Positions 27,695 to 36,095 are shown, counted from the first letter of the stretch. The stretch: DNA of 59,310 nt from Oligoflexia bacterium (GCA_014378465.1 JACMNQ010000073.1:1-59310); one strand, 5' to 3'. Program-made: numbers and translations. Notes: a model not told the origin generated them from the letters alone.

Positions 27695-28168
27695 ATGCGC
27701 TCTTGGGATGATTACAAAAAGACGATGGTGAAGCTGGACAATATCTGGAATGCCACGAAAGAAGGCGATCTGGCTCGAGTGGCGGATTTCCTCGCACGGG
27801 GCGAAGACATCAACATCAAGGATGCCCGCGGTTACTCCCCTCTCATGCTTGCCGCCTATGCAGGCTCACTGGATTCCGTGCAGTTTCTGCTTGAACGGGG
27901 CGCGGATGCGAATTCGACCGACGGAGGCGGCAACTCCATCCTCATGGGCAGCGCTTTCAAAGGACATCTCGAAATCATCCAGGCCCTGCTCGATGCAGGT
28001 GTCCGGGTCGCCGACAGGAATTCGAGCGGCATGGACGCTTACGATTTTGCCGTCACGTTCGGAAGAACGGATGCGGCAGAACTGCTTCTCGAAAAAGGAG
28101 CACGCGCCCGCAAATCCAGTCGCGTCGTCAATTTCACGAAAATGTTCATGCAGAAAATCGGAAATTGA
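27695..28168 (+). CDS. Ankyrin-repeat protein linked to catalase
   Basis: Start 27695 has GGAG six bases upstream; ATG 27683 is possible but its ribosome site is too close. The 157-residue product consists of about four ankyrin repeats (GYSPLMLAAYAGSLDSVQFL, GNSILMGSAFKGHLEIIQAL, MDAYDFAVTFGRTDAAELLL) with no signal peptide. Ankyrin proteins beside catalase genes are known, for example AnkB next to katB in Pseudomonas aeruginosa, where it is needed for full catalase function. The divergent position opposite oxyR and the shared operator suggest peroxide-induced expression here too. The supporting role for KatA is inferred from that precedent. Confidence 0.88.
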   Translation: MRSWDDYKKTMVKLDNIWNATKEGDLARVADFLARGEDINIKDARGYSPLMLAAYAGSLDSVQFLLERGADANSTDGGGNSILMGSAFKGHLEIIQALLDAGVRVADRNSSGMDAYDFAVTFGRTDAAELLLEKGARARKSSRVVNFTKMFMQKIGN

Positions 28169-28539
28169 CGAATGCCCCGGTGCCAAGGATCGAGAGCTGA
28201 TGAAGATCACCCAACGGCAAGACTTCGTACCGCGTGATCGAAGTCGAAGGAATGCTGTCTGAAGGGAACTAGAGAATACGGCTGATCTACGCCAACGCCG
28301 GCGGCAACTCCTTGCCTCCTGATGGGAGAGGAAATCCTCGACTTGAGCTCGCTTTGAAAAAGCTGCGCAAAAGCGCTCAAATATCCTGGAGGCTTTTGTC
28401 GGAAAAAAACCCCGACAGGCGCCCTGGCTCAAAGGTCTGGACAGCAGGATTTCATTCGGTCCATCTTGGACTACACACCCTTACCGGGCGCGCGTCGCAT
28501 TCGCTCAGATCAGGTTCTCTTCCTCTCTATCCGGACGAA
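28169..28539. other. Gene-free stretch between the ankyrin gene and the tRNA terminator
   Basis: About 370 bases without a convincing gene. Open frames here lack ribosome sites and recognisable products, and one crosses the tRNA. The only structure noticed is a weak hairpin (TGTCGG, loop of nine, CCGACA) at 28397-28417. Confidence 0.5.
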
Positions 28540-28587
28540 TTTAATAAAAAAGCCCCCGAGCTTTCGCTCGGGGGCTTTTTTATTAAA
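28540..28587. terminator. Strong bidirectional intrinsic terminator next to tRNA-Pro
   Basis: A near-perfect palindrome: A-rich arm, GCCCCCGAG (28552-28560), short loop and CTCGGGGGC (28567-28575), followed by six T. It would end transcription on both strands, chiefly that of tRNA-Pro reading leftward. Confidence 0.85.
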
Positions 28588-28665
28588 TGGTCGGGACAGC
28601 AGGATTCGAACCTGCGACCCTCTGCTCCCAAAGCAGATGCGCTAGCCAGGCTGCGCTATGTCCCG
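28588..28665 (-). tRNA. tRNA-Pro (anticodon UGG)
   Basis: The minus strand folds as a cloverleaf: acceptor stem CGGGACA pairing with TGTCCCG, D arm GCGCAGCCTGGCTAGCGC, anticodon arm CTGC-TTTGGGA-GCAG with anticodon TGG at 28630-28628, T arm CGCAGG-TTCGAAT-CCTGC. Discriminator A and an encoded CCA (28590-28588) are present. UGG reads proline codons CCA and CCG, plus others by wobble. It is followed at once by a strong terminator. Confidence 0.95.
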
Positions 28666-28731
28666 ACTGAGTCTGCAACTTAGACTAAAAATAAGTCTGA
28701 CGCTAGCCTTTAGTGGACAAAAAATCTCGAC

Positions 28732-29142
28732 TCACTGCATATTTTCTTCGTCGAGGTCAAAATACTTCGGAAAAACCGCTGTTTCTTCGGAGCTCCCCAC
28801 CCTCCAGTGGAGGTGAGACAAATGAAACATGAGTTGGCCGAAGCGTGCCGCGACTTGATTGTAATTTGAGGACCCAGAGACCAGAGTCCGGCTTCCCAGG
28901 AGCTGACGAAGGTTCTGGGATTTCAGGCAAAGTTCCTTTTGAGCATGTCCTTCGCCGAGGCGCGCGACCGTGAGCAGGGCTTCTGAGAGTTCAGACCAGC
29001 GTTCCTTTTCAAACAGGGTAATCAGTTCTTTCTTCAGGAATCCGATCTCGCCTCCAATCGGGGAATTTTTCTCCGGTTCGAGGGGGACTTGGGCGGACTT
29101 CCTGTTCACTTTCGATTTCTTCGCGCGTTCCTGAATACCCAT
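28732..29142 (-). CDS. Small basic helical protein of unknown function
   Basis: ATG 29142 follows AGGAGGAG at about eight bases, so it is preferred over ATG 29178. The 136-residue product has a lysine-rich N-terminus (ERAKKSKVNRKSAQ) and then helices (IGFLKKELITLFEKERW, LSEALLTVARLGEGHAQKEL). There is no signal peptide or membrane segment and no family I recognise. It is read towards tRNA-Pro with no clear terminator between them, so the two might be co-transcribed. Confidence 0.6.
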   Translation of the reverse strand: MGIQERAKKSKVNRKSAQVPLEPEKNSPIGGEIGFLKKELITLFEKERWSELSEALLTVARLGEGHAQKELCLKSQNLRQLLGSRTLVSGSSNYNQVAARFGQLMFHLSHLHWRVGSSEETAVFPKYFDLDEENMQ

Positions 29143-29524
29143 GCGTGATTCTCCTCCTGAGGCGACCTGGCTCGACAACTCATTTGTCTACTGAACTGAT
29201 TCGGTGAAATTGAGTCGAAATCGTAACCCGGAGCCCCCTGCCCTGTCAAAAAAGCTGGCGGGATTTTGGCGAGGGAGCGGCCTTGATTTTTCCAGATATT
29301 CGTAAAATCGAAATGAAAAACTTTGCGAAGCGCCTGTTGACAAGGGATTCGAGAACCCCCTACGCTGAGAGACAGGCAGAGAGAGGTCTTCACAGGAAGA
29401 CCCTTTCTCTCGCTTCAAAACATCCCGACCAGTTGAATTTCAGCCCGTTTGAAGGTTGACCATGGAGGTCAGCTTTCAGGACTTACTTTGCAAAACCGGT
29501 AAGTCGACTTTCAAGGAGGATAGC
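29143..29524. other. Divergent intergenic region with promoter and structured leader
   Basis: About 380 bases between divergent small genes. The right half holds a consensus -35 (TTGACA, 29337-29342) and a leader with a stable hairpin: GGTCTTC (29385-29391), loop ACAG, GAAGACC (29396-29402), extended below by AGAGAG/CTCTCT pairing. Nothing recognisable was seen in the left half, which should contain the promoter of the minus-strand gene. Confidence 0.5.
29337..29366 (+). promoter_or_regulatory. Candidate promoter for the small exported protein at 29525
   Basis: TTGACA (29337-29342), an 18-base spacer and TACGCT (29361-29366). The -35 is perfect; the -10 keeps TA at the start and T at the end. 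The leader would be about 150 bases. Confidence 0.4.
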
Positions 29525-29890
29525 ATGAGCCGTTTTAATTCCATCAGTATCGTCAGTCTGTTCGCTGTTCAGTCTCTCGCGTTTTCCCTGCCTGCGTTCG
29601 CCACCAGCGACGCCATGGCATCGGCCGCCGAGATCCGTCACAATCTCAAGTCTTCCCTGGTCCAACTCCAGGGTGCCTTGAGTTGTCAGATGGACGAATC
29701 GAACCATGGCCAGGGCTGCACACTGAAGCTCCAGGAAGCAAAAACCGGAAAAACCTTTGAACTCACTCACGCAGCGGGCGCCATGAGGCTTTTTCAGGAC
29801 GGCGTCAAGTCAGTCGCCTTGGAAGGCAGCCCCGACGGCGCCAGCGAAACTACCGCACGAATTGCCGTCGTCAGGATCAATGCACTTTAA
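29525..29890 (+). CDS. Small exported protein of unknown function
   Basis: AAGGAGGA four bases before ATG 29525 is an excellent ribosome site, and the ATG begins a signal peptide (ISIVSLFAVQSLAFSLPAFA-TS). The 121-residue product has two cysteines (in LSCQMDE and GCTLKL), a likely disulfide, and a beta-rich remainder. The strong ribosome site, promoter-like sequence, structured leader and strong terminator suggest a well-expressed single-gene unit. No family recognised. Confidence 0.75.
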   Translation: MSRFNSISIVSLFAVQSLAFSLPAFATSDAMASAAEIRHNLKSSLVQLQGALSCQMDESNHGQGCTLKLQEAKTGKTFELTHAAGAMRLFQDGVKSVALEGSPDGASETTARIAVVRINAL

Positions 29891-29923
29891 GTTAGCTCCT
29901 TAAAAGTCATTTTCTGATGATCT

Positions 29924-29957
29924 CCCGCCCCGGCTTTTCACCGGGGCGGGTTCTTTT
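29924..29957 (+). terminator. Intrinsic terminator after the small exported protein gene
   Basis: Ten-base perfect stem CCCGCCCCGG (29924-29933) / CCGGGGCGGG (29941-29950), seven-base loop, then TTCTTTT. Confidence 0.9.
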
Positions 29958-29989
29958 GACTCTCACCGGGTTTGTGATAATTTGATCTC

Positions 29990-30235
29990 ATGTTCAAGCT
30001 CGACCGTGAAAAATACTACCAGATCCTGAAATCCGAAGGCCTCTCGGCCGCCATCACCACGCTCCACCGCGACTCGACCGGTTTTGAGTTTGATACTTTC
30101 GAAGGCCGCGACGGTTACAGCCGCGAAATGTGGGATGGATTGTTCGATGTTCGCGAGTTTTCTCGTGAACTCTGGAACGTAGCTCTCGAGCAGAACCTCG
30201 TTGACCCTGCAGACAAGCGCCTGAAGTCCCCATGA
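29990..30235 (+). CDS. Small cytoplasmic protein coupled to a cupin gene
   Basis: An 81-residue acidic protein rich in aromatic residues (YYQILKSEG, GFEFDTFEGRDGYSREMW), without signal peptide or membrane helix. The ribosome site is weak, but the stop overlaps the cupin start by ATGA, which supports a real gene. No family recognised; it probably acts with the cupin. Confidence 0.6.
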   Translation: MFKLDREKYYQILKSEGLSAAITTLHRDSTGFEFDTFEGRDGYSREMWDGLFDVREFSRELWNVALEQNLVDPADKRLKSP

Positions 30236-30579
30236 CTTCTTCGGGCGTTCGGTTCGTACCCTGGACTCTTCCCGAAGCTCCATCAGAACAGGAAGCCGAA
30301 GCGAAGCTGCACCAGGAAGGTTACGAATCCTTTCGCTGGCACGATGTTCCTGGAGTTGAGTACCCAAGACATCGCCACGAATACGATGAATGCCTGTGGA
30401 TCCTGAAAGGTGAAATCACTTTCAACATTCCGGCCGCTGCAGGCGTCCCATCCGTCTCCCAGACTTTCTCGCTGAAGCCGGGAGATCGACTCTACCTTCC
30501 AGCTCGCACCGCTCACACCGCCATCGTGCCTGATGCCGCTGGCGTCACCTATCTCGTGGGGCAGAAGAAAAGTTCCTGA
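30232..30579 (+). CDS. Single-domain cupin protein
   Basis: A 115-residue beta-barrel of the cupin_2 type. Cupin motif 1 is visible as PRHRHEYDECLWILKGE (metal-binding H-x-H and Glu) and motif 2 near LKPGDRLYLPARTAHTA (final His). Such small cupins bind a metal and act as isomerases, dioxygenases or ligand sensors; the substrate cannot be told. Coupled by ATGA to the small gene upstream and ending ten bases from the convergent RDD gene. Confidence 0.85.
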   Translation: MTSSGVRFVPWTLPEAPSEQEAEAKLHQEGYESFRWHDVPGVEYPRHRHEYDECLWILKGEITFNIPAAAGVPSVSQTFSLKPGDRLYLPARTAHTAIVPDAAGVTYLVGQKKSS

Positions 30580-30589
30580 AAAAGAAAGC

Positions 30590-31198
30590 CTAGAACACCT
30601 GAGTGGGTGCAGGTTCGGGTGGGAGTTCCTCGGTCATTTCACTTTGACTGCTCTTCTTTTTCAAAATCACCGATGCCGTTCCGGCCATCAGATCATGAAG
30701 AGCGCGCTTCTCGGGATGAAAGGCGGCCATCAGGTATCCCGTCATCAGAATCGCGTAAGACACGACGTAGCCGATGCACCGGTAGATGGACTGCCGCAGA
30801 GAGATCGCGCCGTTCGTGCGGTGATCGACGACGAAGATCCGGAAGGGTATCTTCCCGAGCGTCGTTCCGTACCTGAAGTGTCCCCAGACGTAGTAGGGAA
30901 ATGCGAGACAGACGTAAACACCCAGGTTGAACATCTGCAGAAAAAACGAATTGAAAGCGTCATTGAAGGTGGGAACCACCTCCCCTGCCCGGCGCTGCAT
31001 CTCGGCTCGAATGCCGTACAGGATCCAGAGCAATCCCATCTCCAGGATCCAGGCCGCCACCGTCAGTACCGTGGTATCGATCATTTCCGCGATGAAGCGA
31101 ATCCAGAAGCCCGCATAATGGACAGGAGGAGTTCCCTTTGGAGTCTCAGGCGATGATGATGCAGGCGTCAGCTCGCCCGGGGTAGGATTATCCGTCAT
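30590..31198 (-). CDS. RDD-family membrane protein
   Basis: A 202-residue inner-membrane protein with the RDD signature near residue 30 (YAGFWIRFIAEMIDTTVL), three or more hydrophobic helices, and the typical second block GTTLGKIPFRIFVVD. RDD proteins are poorly understood; some are proposed ion exchangers. The ATG overlaps the stop of the upstream EamA gene (ATGA), so both are co-translated. Confidence 0.85.
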   Translation of the reverse strand: MTDNPTPGELTPASSSPETPKGTPPVHYAGFWIRFIAEMIDTTVLTVAAWILEMGLLWILYGIRAEMQRRAGEVVPTFNDAFNSFFLQMFNLGVYVCLAFPYYVWGHFRYGTTLGKIPFRIFVVDHRTNGAISLRQSIYRCIGYVVSYAILMTGYLMAAFHPEKRALHDLMAGTASVILKKKSSQSEMTEELPPEPAPTQVF

Positions 31199-32214
31199 GA
31201 TTTTGAACCCATTGCGGCGAGTTCAAGATGGGCGGCATGAGCTTTCTGGCGGACTGAATCGGAAAGCGCGAAAAGAAGTCCACAGAAGATCAAGGCCGAA
31301 GAGATCAGGGTTCGCGTCGTGATCGCTTCTCCAAACCAGCTCCAGGCAATCACGGTGGCGATGATCGGCTGCAGATAGATGAAGAGCGCCACCTGCGAAG
31401 ACTTCGCATATCGCAGTGCCCAGAAGCTCAGAAAATAAGTCAGAAGAGTCGCGCCCACCACCGCGTAGACGGCGCTCCAGGTCAGCTGCGTCGTCATTAC
31501 CGGCATCTGAAAGTGCAGCCAGTCCGGCAGAGCAAGAAGAGTCAACCCGATGGTTCCGTAAAAGAACAGCCAAGTCGTCGCCCAGATCGGGTCATACTTC
31601 TGCAGGAACTTTTTGCTGAACGAAAGAAACATGGCGTAGCTGAAACAGTTCAGGATCGTGAGAAGATCACCTATCCAGGTCGTGTTGTTGAAGGAGATGT
31701 CTTCGACTTTCCGAATCACCAGCACACCGGAGAAAGCGAAGATGAATCCCAGAAGGCGTTGAGGCGTGAAAGCTTCCTGACCGCGAACGGTGACGAGCAG
31801 AAGCGTGAAGACCGGAATGAGCGTGTTCAGCACGGCACTGTTGGAAGAAGTGGTGTAATGCAGGCCAACGAGAAACGACGCCTGATTGATCACCGTTCCC
31901 AGCAGGGCAAAGCCGATCATCGGCACGAAGAATTCGCGCGACCAGGGCGGATGGGGACGTTTTGAGATCAGGGCGACTGAAGCCATGATCAGAGTCGAGA
32001 TCGCGATTCGGGCGCTTGCCCAGACCAGCGGTGGGAATTCCTTCACCACCACCTTCGAAACGACGTAATTCACGCCGAAAAGGACCTGAATCAGAATCAG
32101 GGCCGCGATGACGAGCCAGGGTGCGGGGGACCTGAAGATCGCCGACGGCTGTTGTCCGAGTGTGCCGTCAGACTTCTGAGTCTGTTTTGAAGGAGAGGTT
32201 TGGGAGAGAGTCAT
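31195..32214 (-). CDS. EamA/DMT-superfamily transporter
   Basis: A 339-residue protein from ATG 32214, with ten hydrophobic helices in two EamA halves (first: VLFGVNYVVSKVVVKEFPPL; second from about residue 185). It belongs to the drug/metabolite transporter superfamily, which exports amino acids, nucleotides or drugs; the substrate cannot be deduced. A TTG at 32241 would add nine residues. The start region lies in an inverted repeat that could hide the ribosome site (see findings). Coupled to the RDD gene downstream. Confidence 0.88.
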   Translation of the reverse strand: MTLSQTSPSKQTQKSDGTLGQQPSAIFRSPAPWLVIAALILIQVLFGVNYVVSKVVVKEFPPLVWASARIAISTLIMASVALISKRPHPPWSREFFVPMIGFALLGTVINQASFLVGLHYTTSSNSAVLNTLIPVFTLLLVTVRGQEAFTPQRLLGFIFAFSGVLVIRKVEDISFNNTTWIGDLLTILNCFSYAMFLSFSKKFLQKYDPIWATTWLFFYGTIGLTLLALPDWLHFQMPVMTTQLTWSAVYAVVGATLLTYFLSFWALRYAKSSQVALFIYLQPIIATVIAWSWFGEAITTRTLISSALIFCGLLFALSDSVRQKAHAAHLELAAMGSKS

Positions 32215-32239
32215 GTTTGAATAACATTCTCTCTCTCCC
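32202..32239 (-). promoter_or_regulatory. Inverted repeat over the ribosome site and start codon of the EamA gene
   Basis: In the mRNA, GGGAGAGAG pairs perfectly with CUCUCUCCC (nine base pairs) and AUGUU with AACAU (five), the latter taking in the AU of the start codon. The left arm holds the only ribosome-binding-like sequence. This may control translation. Confidence 0.45.
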
Positions 32240-32375
32240 AAATCCTTTCGTCAAGGCGATGGCTCCTGACGATAGCTCGTGAAAAGTGAAGCCGGAGAGA
32301 AACTGCCTATCCGTCAAATAATTGTTGATCAGGAGGGCTGTTCACTCGACTCAATGAACAACCCTCCTGAAGAGA

Positions 32376-33836
32376 TCAGTTACAGAAAGGCCATGGGTGA
32401 CAGCGACGAGGCGGGGTTGGATTTCCCGGATTCGGAGCTGGATTGCCCGGGCCCGGAGCCGGGCTGGTGAAGGTCGGGATCGGCTGTGGAACCGGTCTTG
32501 TCGGAACCGGAATCGGAGTCGTCGGATTCGGTACTGGCGTCGTTGGCACGGGTGTCGGACCGTTCGTCGGTGGCTGACCCGACGCCGCTGGACGCGGAGA
32601 CGGAGCGGTCGGGATCGGTACGGGATGAGCGCTTGGATCGTCCTTGCCCGGGAGCAAATATTTTGTGATCCATTCCACATCCACCCAGGGATTCGCGTCT
32701 TCGTTGATTTCTCCCAGGGGTCCGGCTTCAAGAGTGATCTGAGGGATCGAAGTCGGGACCCAGATGTAATCCGGATGCTGTTCGGAGTTGAGGTAACCAT
32801 TCATCCACTGCCCGCCCACCACGAAGGTGTTGTTGCGTGGATGACGCGTGACGATCACATTACCGCTGGAGACCAGTTTCCCGCTTGCATCAAAGACAGC
32901 CGGTCCGTCCAGCCAGAGTTCGGCTTTCAGAGTGCGGTGAGAGTAGAACACGGGGTCAGACTCGTTCCAGTTGAACGCGGGAGTCGTCGCGCCCGCAGGC
33001 ACTCCGTCTTCCACCCACCAGATCGTCGAAGTGACGTTGATGCGGTAGACATTCGGGTTGGCGGGATCGGCACCAATGAAGTCTTCAGGCTTCGGAGCTT
33101 CGAACTTGTAACCCGCCAGGGGCTGATTCCAAACCTGATCAGTCGTGTAGCGATCGAAGAGCAGGGGCTGATGATTTTTGCCTGTATAATTCGTGAGGAG
33201 CAGAAAATATTGATCGGGAACCACGTCGTTGCTGGCAAGCTCGAGATCCTGGGGATTCGGAAACAAGCGGGATTCAGCGCGATTTCCATAGAAGTCATAA
33301 TTGGCGTACATGCCGGCTTCAGCCAGAAGTGCCTTCTGCTCGGCGATGCCGAAAGTGATACCGTTGACTTTTTTCGGCTCGGTCGGTTCCGGATACAGAG
33401 CAGCGGCAGCACACCAGCCGTTGCAATGACCCCACCAGCCCTGAATGTCCTTCACTCCAGCGCCGTGAAACTTCACTTCCCAGTCCTGGGCATGACCACT
33501 GCTCCAACCATGGGCCGCATCAAACTTTCCAGCTGGACTCTGTCCACCGCTGTGAGCACCGTTCGCGATACCGTTGGCGGTGAAAGCCCACCAGTAACTG
33601 GCCCAAGGCACCTGAGCCGGCATCGCCTGAGCGTAGTTGTTGATGAGGACTGCGAAATTTCGTTCAGTGCCGGGAGCCATCTGACCGGCTTTGCCACCCG
33701 CGCTCATGCGCTTTTCAGCGTCCAGCTGCTCGCCCGATTTTCCACAGGCGGTGAGAGTCAGAGCACTGACTGCAAGCAAGGCGCTCACCACGAGCATGGC
33801 CTTGACTGGAAAAGAACTGATCTGACGCGGGTTCAT
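32376..33836 (-). CDS. Lipoprotein related to transglutaminase elicitor (TGase_elicitor-like)
   Basis: A 486-residue protein with a lipoprotein signal ending LTLTAC (Cys31). Around residue 134 it has GWWGHCNGWCAAAAL, the segment expected around the catalytic cysteine (Cys138 or Cys142) of the Phytophthora transglutaminase-elicitor family, a papain/transglutaminase-fold group. Later segments (VTSTIWWVEDG, YIWVPTSI) fit the same globular domain, which ends near residue 395. A Pro/Thr/Gly-rich tail of about 90 residues closes the protein with CHPWPFCN. Crosslinking or peptidase activity outside the cell is possible. It overlaps the upstream exported protein by ATGA. The family call rests on motif memory. 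Confidence 0.65.
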   Translation of the reverse strand: MNPRQISSFPVKAMLVVSALLAVSALTLTACGKSGEQLDAEKRMSAGGKAGQMAPGTERNFAVLINNYAQAMPAQVPWASYWWAFTANGIANGAHSGGQSPAGKFDAAHGWSSGHAQDWEVKFHGAGVKDIQGWWGHCNGWCAAAALYPEPTEPKKVNGITFGIAEQKALLAEAGMYANYDFYGNRAESRLFPNPQDLELASNDVVPDQYFLLLTNYTGKNHQPLLFDRYTTDQVWNQPLAGYKFEAPKPEDFIGADPANPNVYRINVTSTIWWVEDGVPAGATTPAFNWNESDPVFYSHRTLKAELWLDGPAVFDASGKLVSSGNVIVTRHPRNNTFVVGGQWMNGYLNSEQHPDYIWVPTSIPQITLEAGPLGEINEDANPWVDVEWITKYLLPGKDDPSAHPVPIPTAPSPRPAASGQPPTNGPTPVPTTPVPNPTTPIPVPTRPVPQPIPTFTSPAPGPGNPAPNPGNPTPPRRCHPWPFCN

Positions 33837-34678
33837 GACGTCTCCTTGTTCAACAAAATGGCCATGCCGTAGGAAGTTTTCAGATAGCTCGGCCAGGGAT
33901 TGCCCTGCTGCCAGAGAATCTCGACAGGACGTCCGAAGAAATCATCCTGATCGTAAAAGGAACTGCGACTCAGATCAGGACGGTATCCGACCTGGGTTGC
34001 GATCTTTTTCAAGGCGACGGGAAGTTCGGGAGAAATCGCTGTTTCAGCACGATCTGCCGTGGCGACATCCGGCACATCCAGAGGAAAAAGCTCCAGAGCG
34101 CTGACGGAAGTCTTGATTCCCTGAGGAGAGGCATGAAGGGTTTCGCCGGATTGAGTGACGTACTTCTTGGTGCTTTCCTTGAGCTGATCACTCATCGTGA
34201 GAGTGAGGGTCTTGACTTGCGGATCAACGACTTTCGCACCGTAAGCTTCACGCTGAGTGACTTCGACCACCGCTTCCGGCAAGGAGCCGGTTTTGATCCG
34301 AATCACTTTGTAGTGAAAAATCCCCACCGTATCGGCGCGCAACTGAGAAGGAGCGGCGGACTTTCGAGCCATCCCGGAATCAAATCTCACGGCTGCGACG
34401 TCCCAGGCGTCACCGACCTGATAGAACCGTCCGAAGAGCGCTTTGACCATGGAAGTGGACAGGGCATTGGCAGAGCCGGCCTGCTCCTTCTTCTTCTGAA
34501 CGTAGCTGTTCGCGATCTTCAGGGAGTCATAATAACTCGCTTCACTGGCACTGGCCGCAGAGTCTGCGGCAAATGCTGAAGTCTCTCCAGAGACCACTCC
34601 GACCAGAGTACCCACGAAAGACAGGAGTGCGAGTGCACTCACGACTGCAGAACATTTTTTTCTATTGTAAATTGACAT
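33833..34678 (-). CDS. Exported protein coupled to the transglutaminase-like lipoprotein
   Basis: ATG 34678 has GGAGGGA three bases upstream and begins a signal peptide (AVVSALALLSFVGTLVGV, cleavage near SAFA-AD); the open frame upstream has no such support. The 281-residue mature part is a beta/alpha protein with no cysteine apart from the signal region and no recognised family. Its stop overlaps the start of the transglutaminase-like gene, so it may be a substrate, inhibitor or chaperone of that enzyme; this is inference. Confidence 0.7.
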   Translation of the reverse strand: MSIYNRKKCSAVVSALALLSFVGTLVGVVSGETSAFAADSAASASEASYYDSLKIANSYVQKKKEQAGSANALSTSMVKALFGRFYQVGDAWDVAAVRFDSGMARKSAAPSQLRADTVGIFHYKVIRIKTGSLPEAVVEVTQREAYGAKVVDPQVKTLTLTMSDQLKESTKKYVTQSGETLHASPQGIKTSVSALELFPLDVPDVATADRAETAISPELPVALKKIATQVGYRPDLSRSSFYDQDDFFGRPVEILWQQGNPWPSYLKTSYGMAILLNKETS

Positions 34679-34841
34679 GGTCCCTCCACCAGCGCGCCAA
34701 GGAGAGCAAGCGCCATGCCCGCTTGGCCAGGCCTTGAACTTCGGGTTCATGGCCGTCCAATTCGTCAAAAGGTTGCAATACGCGTTTCAAGTCGCTCAAA
34801 AAAAAACCAAGCGCTGCAATGGTTCTGCTAGAATTCTGGCT

Positions 34842-35567
34842 ATGAATCGTCCCTGGACTCAGAAATTTCGCCTCCCGCCGACTCTGAGCTGGGCCGACGT
34901 GGCTTATACTGCGGTTCCAGCCGTCCTCTGGGGAATCCTGGTGCAATCTCGCGCTCGACTGATCACACCTCACTGCGTTAATGACCCTTTGCAGTGCGTG
35001 GCCGGCAATCTGTTTCTGGTCGACCGGATGTCGCTGGGAATGGGAAATCCCGCTGCAGACTCCCTGTCTTTCAAAACTCAGTATGCGGCCGCATGGCTGG
35101 CCTGCCTCATCCCACTGCTCTGGACGCTGGCGCGTCGACTGGGTCTGAAGAAAAGCCTGCAGGCGAGTGCGACGGATCTTCTGCTCTTCATCGAGACGAC
35201 ACTTTGGAACGGCTTCATCACCGAATCCATTCGAGTCACCGTTCAACGACCCCGCCCTTTCGTCTACGCGGATCCTGCACGGCTGGGAATGGACCCCGCG
35301 CATTACACTTCTTTCATATCGGGGCACACGAGTTTTGCGGCGGCCGCGAGCACCGCCTGTGTGCTGATTCTCCTGGGTCGACAGGCCCCGGCGTGGCTGG
35401 TCGGGGTCACCACTTTCATCGGAGGCGCGCTCATCGTCTCAACCGGACTGTTTCGAGTTCTGGCGGGACGACATTTTGCCACGGACGTCGTCTTCGCCGC
35501 AATCGCGGGCATCGCGTCCGCGGTCTGCGTTGCCTGGATCCACAAACGAAACAATCGCGCGCTTTGA
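34842..35567 (+). CDS. PAP2-family membrane phosphatase
   Basis: A 241-residue membrane protein from ATG 34842. The three phosphatidic-acid-phosphatase signatures are present: RVTVQRPRP (about residue 130), SFISGHTSF (about 156) and FRVLAGRHFATD (about 203), separated by hydrophobic helices. These enzymes remove phosphate from lipid phosphates such as phosphatidate or undecaprenyl diphosphate on the outer face of the inner membrane. Which lipid is unclear. It is followed within 52 bases by a small membrane protein. Confidence 0.9.
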   Translation: MNRPWTQKFRLPPTLSWADVAYTAVPAVLWGILVQSRARLITPHCVNDPLQCVAGNLFLVDRMSLGMGNPAADSLSFKTQYAAAWLACLIPLLWTLARRLGLKKSLQASATDLLLFIETTLWNGFITESIRVTVQRPRPFVYADPARLGMDPAHYTSFISGHTSFAAAASTACVLILLGRQAPAWLVGVTTFIGGALIVSTGLFRVLAGRHFATDVVFAAIAGIASAVCVAWIHKRNNRAL

Positions 35568-35618
35568 CGCATATTTTTGGCCCCAGGCTTGCTCATAATT
35601 GCGCGGGGGAATTTCTGG

Positions 35619-36083
35619 GTGAAACTTTTTTACGCGATCTTGCTACATCTATCGGCAGGTCTTTGGGCGACGAGCTTTGTCCTGGATGTCCTGTTCTTCA
35701 GCACTCTCTCCCCCTACTCCGCTTCTGAATTCGCCCTCAGTTCCTTCTGGTGCATCACCGCGGGAGTGATCGTTTCGACGATCTCGCTCGGTTTTGGTCT
35801 CAGCGCTTACTTCCGGCTCCATTCCGCCGCCGTTGAAAGACACCTCCTCATGAGCATGGCGATTCTTCTCGCCTATCTGTTCAATCTCTTTTCCAGACTG
35901 GGAGTCGCGCACGACATCGGCTCGCGCCTGCCCACTTTCGTTTCACCCGGACAATTGATTCTCGCGGCGCTCAGCGTTCTGGGCTGGATCGCCACGGTCG
36001 TGCTGAACCGTTCCGTGACTCTCCTGCCACTCAATCTCGAAGCGCCCGACGTGGGCACACAGAACCTTCAAGGCCTCAGGTAA
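35619..36083 (+). CDS. DUF2231-like four-helix membrane protein
   Basis: GTG 35619 follows GGGGGA by eight bases; there is no ATG nearby. The 154-residue product has four hydrophobic helices (FYAILLHLSAGLWATSFVLD; FWCITAGVIVSTISLGFGL; HLLMSMAILLAYLFNLF; LILAALSVLGWIATVVL) and the HLSAGLW segment typical of DUF2231 (COG4244) proteins, where the histidine is conserved. Function of that family is unknown. It lies 12 bases before the GH15 gene and is likely co-transcribed. Confidence 0.75.
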   Translation: MKLFYAILLHLSAGLWATSFVLDVLFFSTLSPYSASEFALSSFWCITAGVIVSTISLGFGLSAYFRLHSAAVERHLLMSMAILLAYLFNLFSRLGVAHDIGSRLPTFVSPGQLILAALSVLGWIATVVLNRSVTLLPLNLEAPDVGTQNLQGLR

Positions 36084-36095
36084 AGGGAGACGAAC

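Noticed and set aside
28397..28417. Hairpin with A-rich loop as a possible terminator
   Set aside because: Only six base pairs and no T-run; a strong terminator lies 120 bases on.
28312..28683. Plus-strand open frame of 123 codons
   Set aside because: It runs through the terminator and the tRNA-Pro gene, so it cannot be a normal coding region.
32397..33872. Long open frame (491 codons) on the plus strand
   Set aside because: Antisense to the transglutaminase-like lipoprotein gene; Arg-rich start and no recognisable domain.
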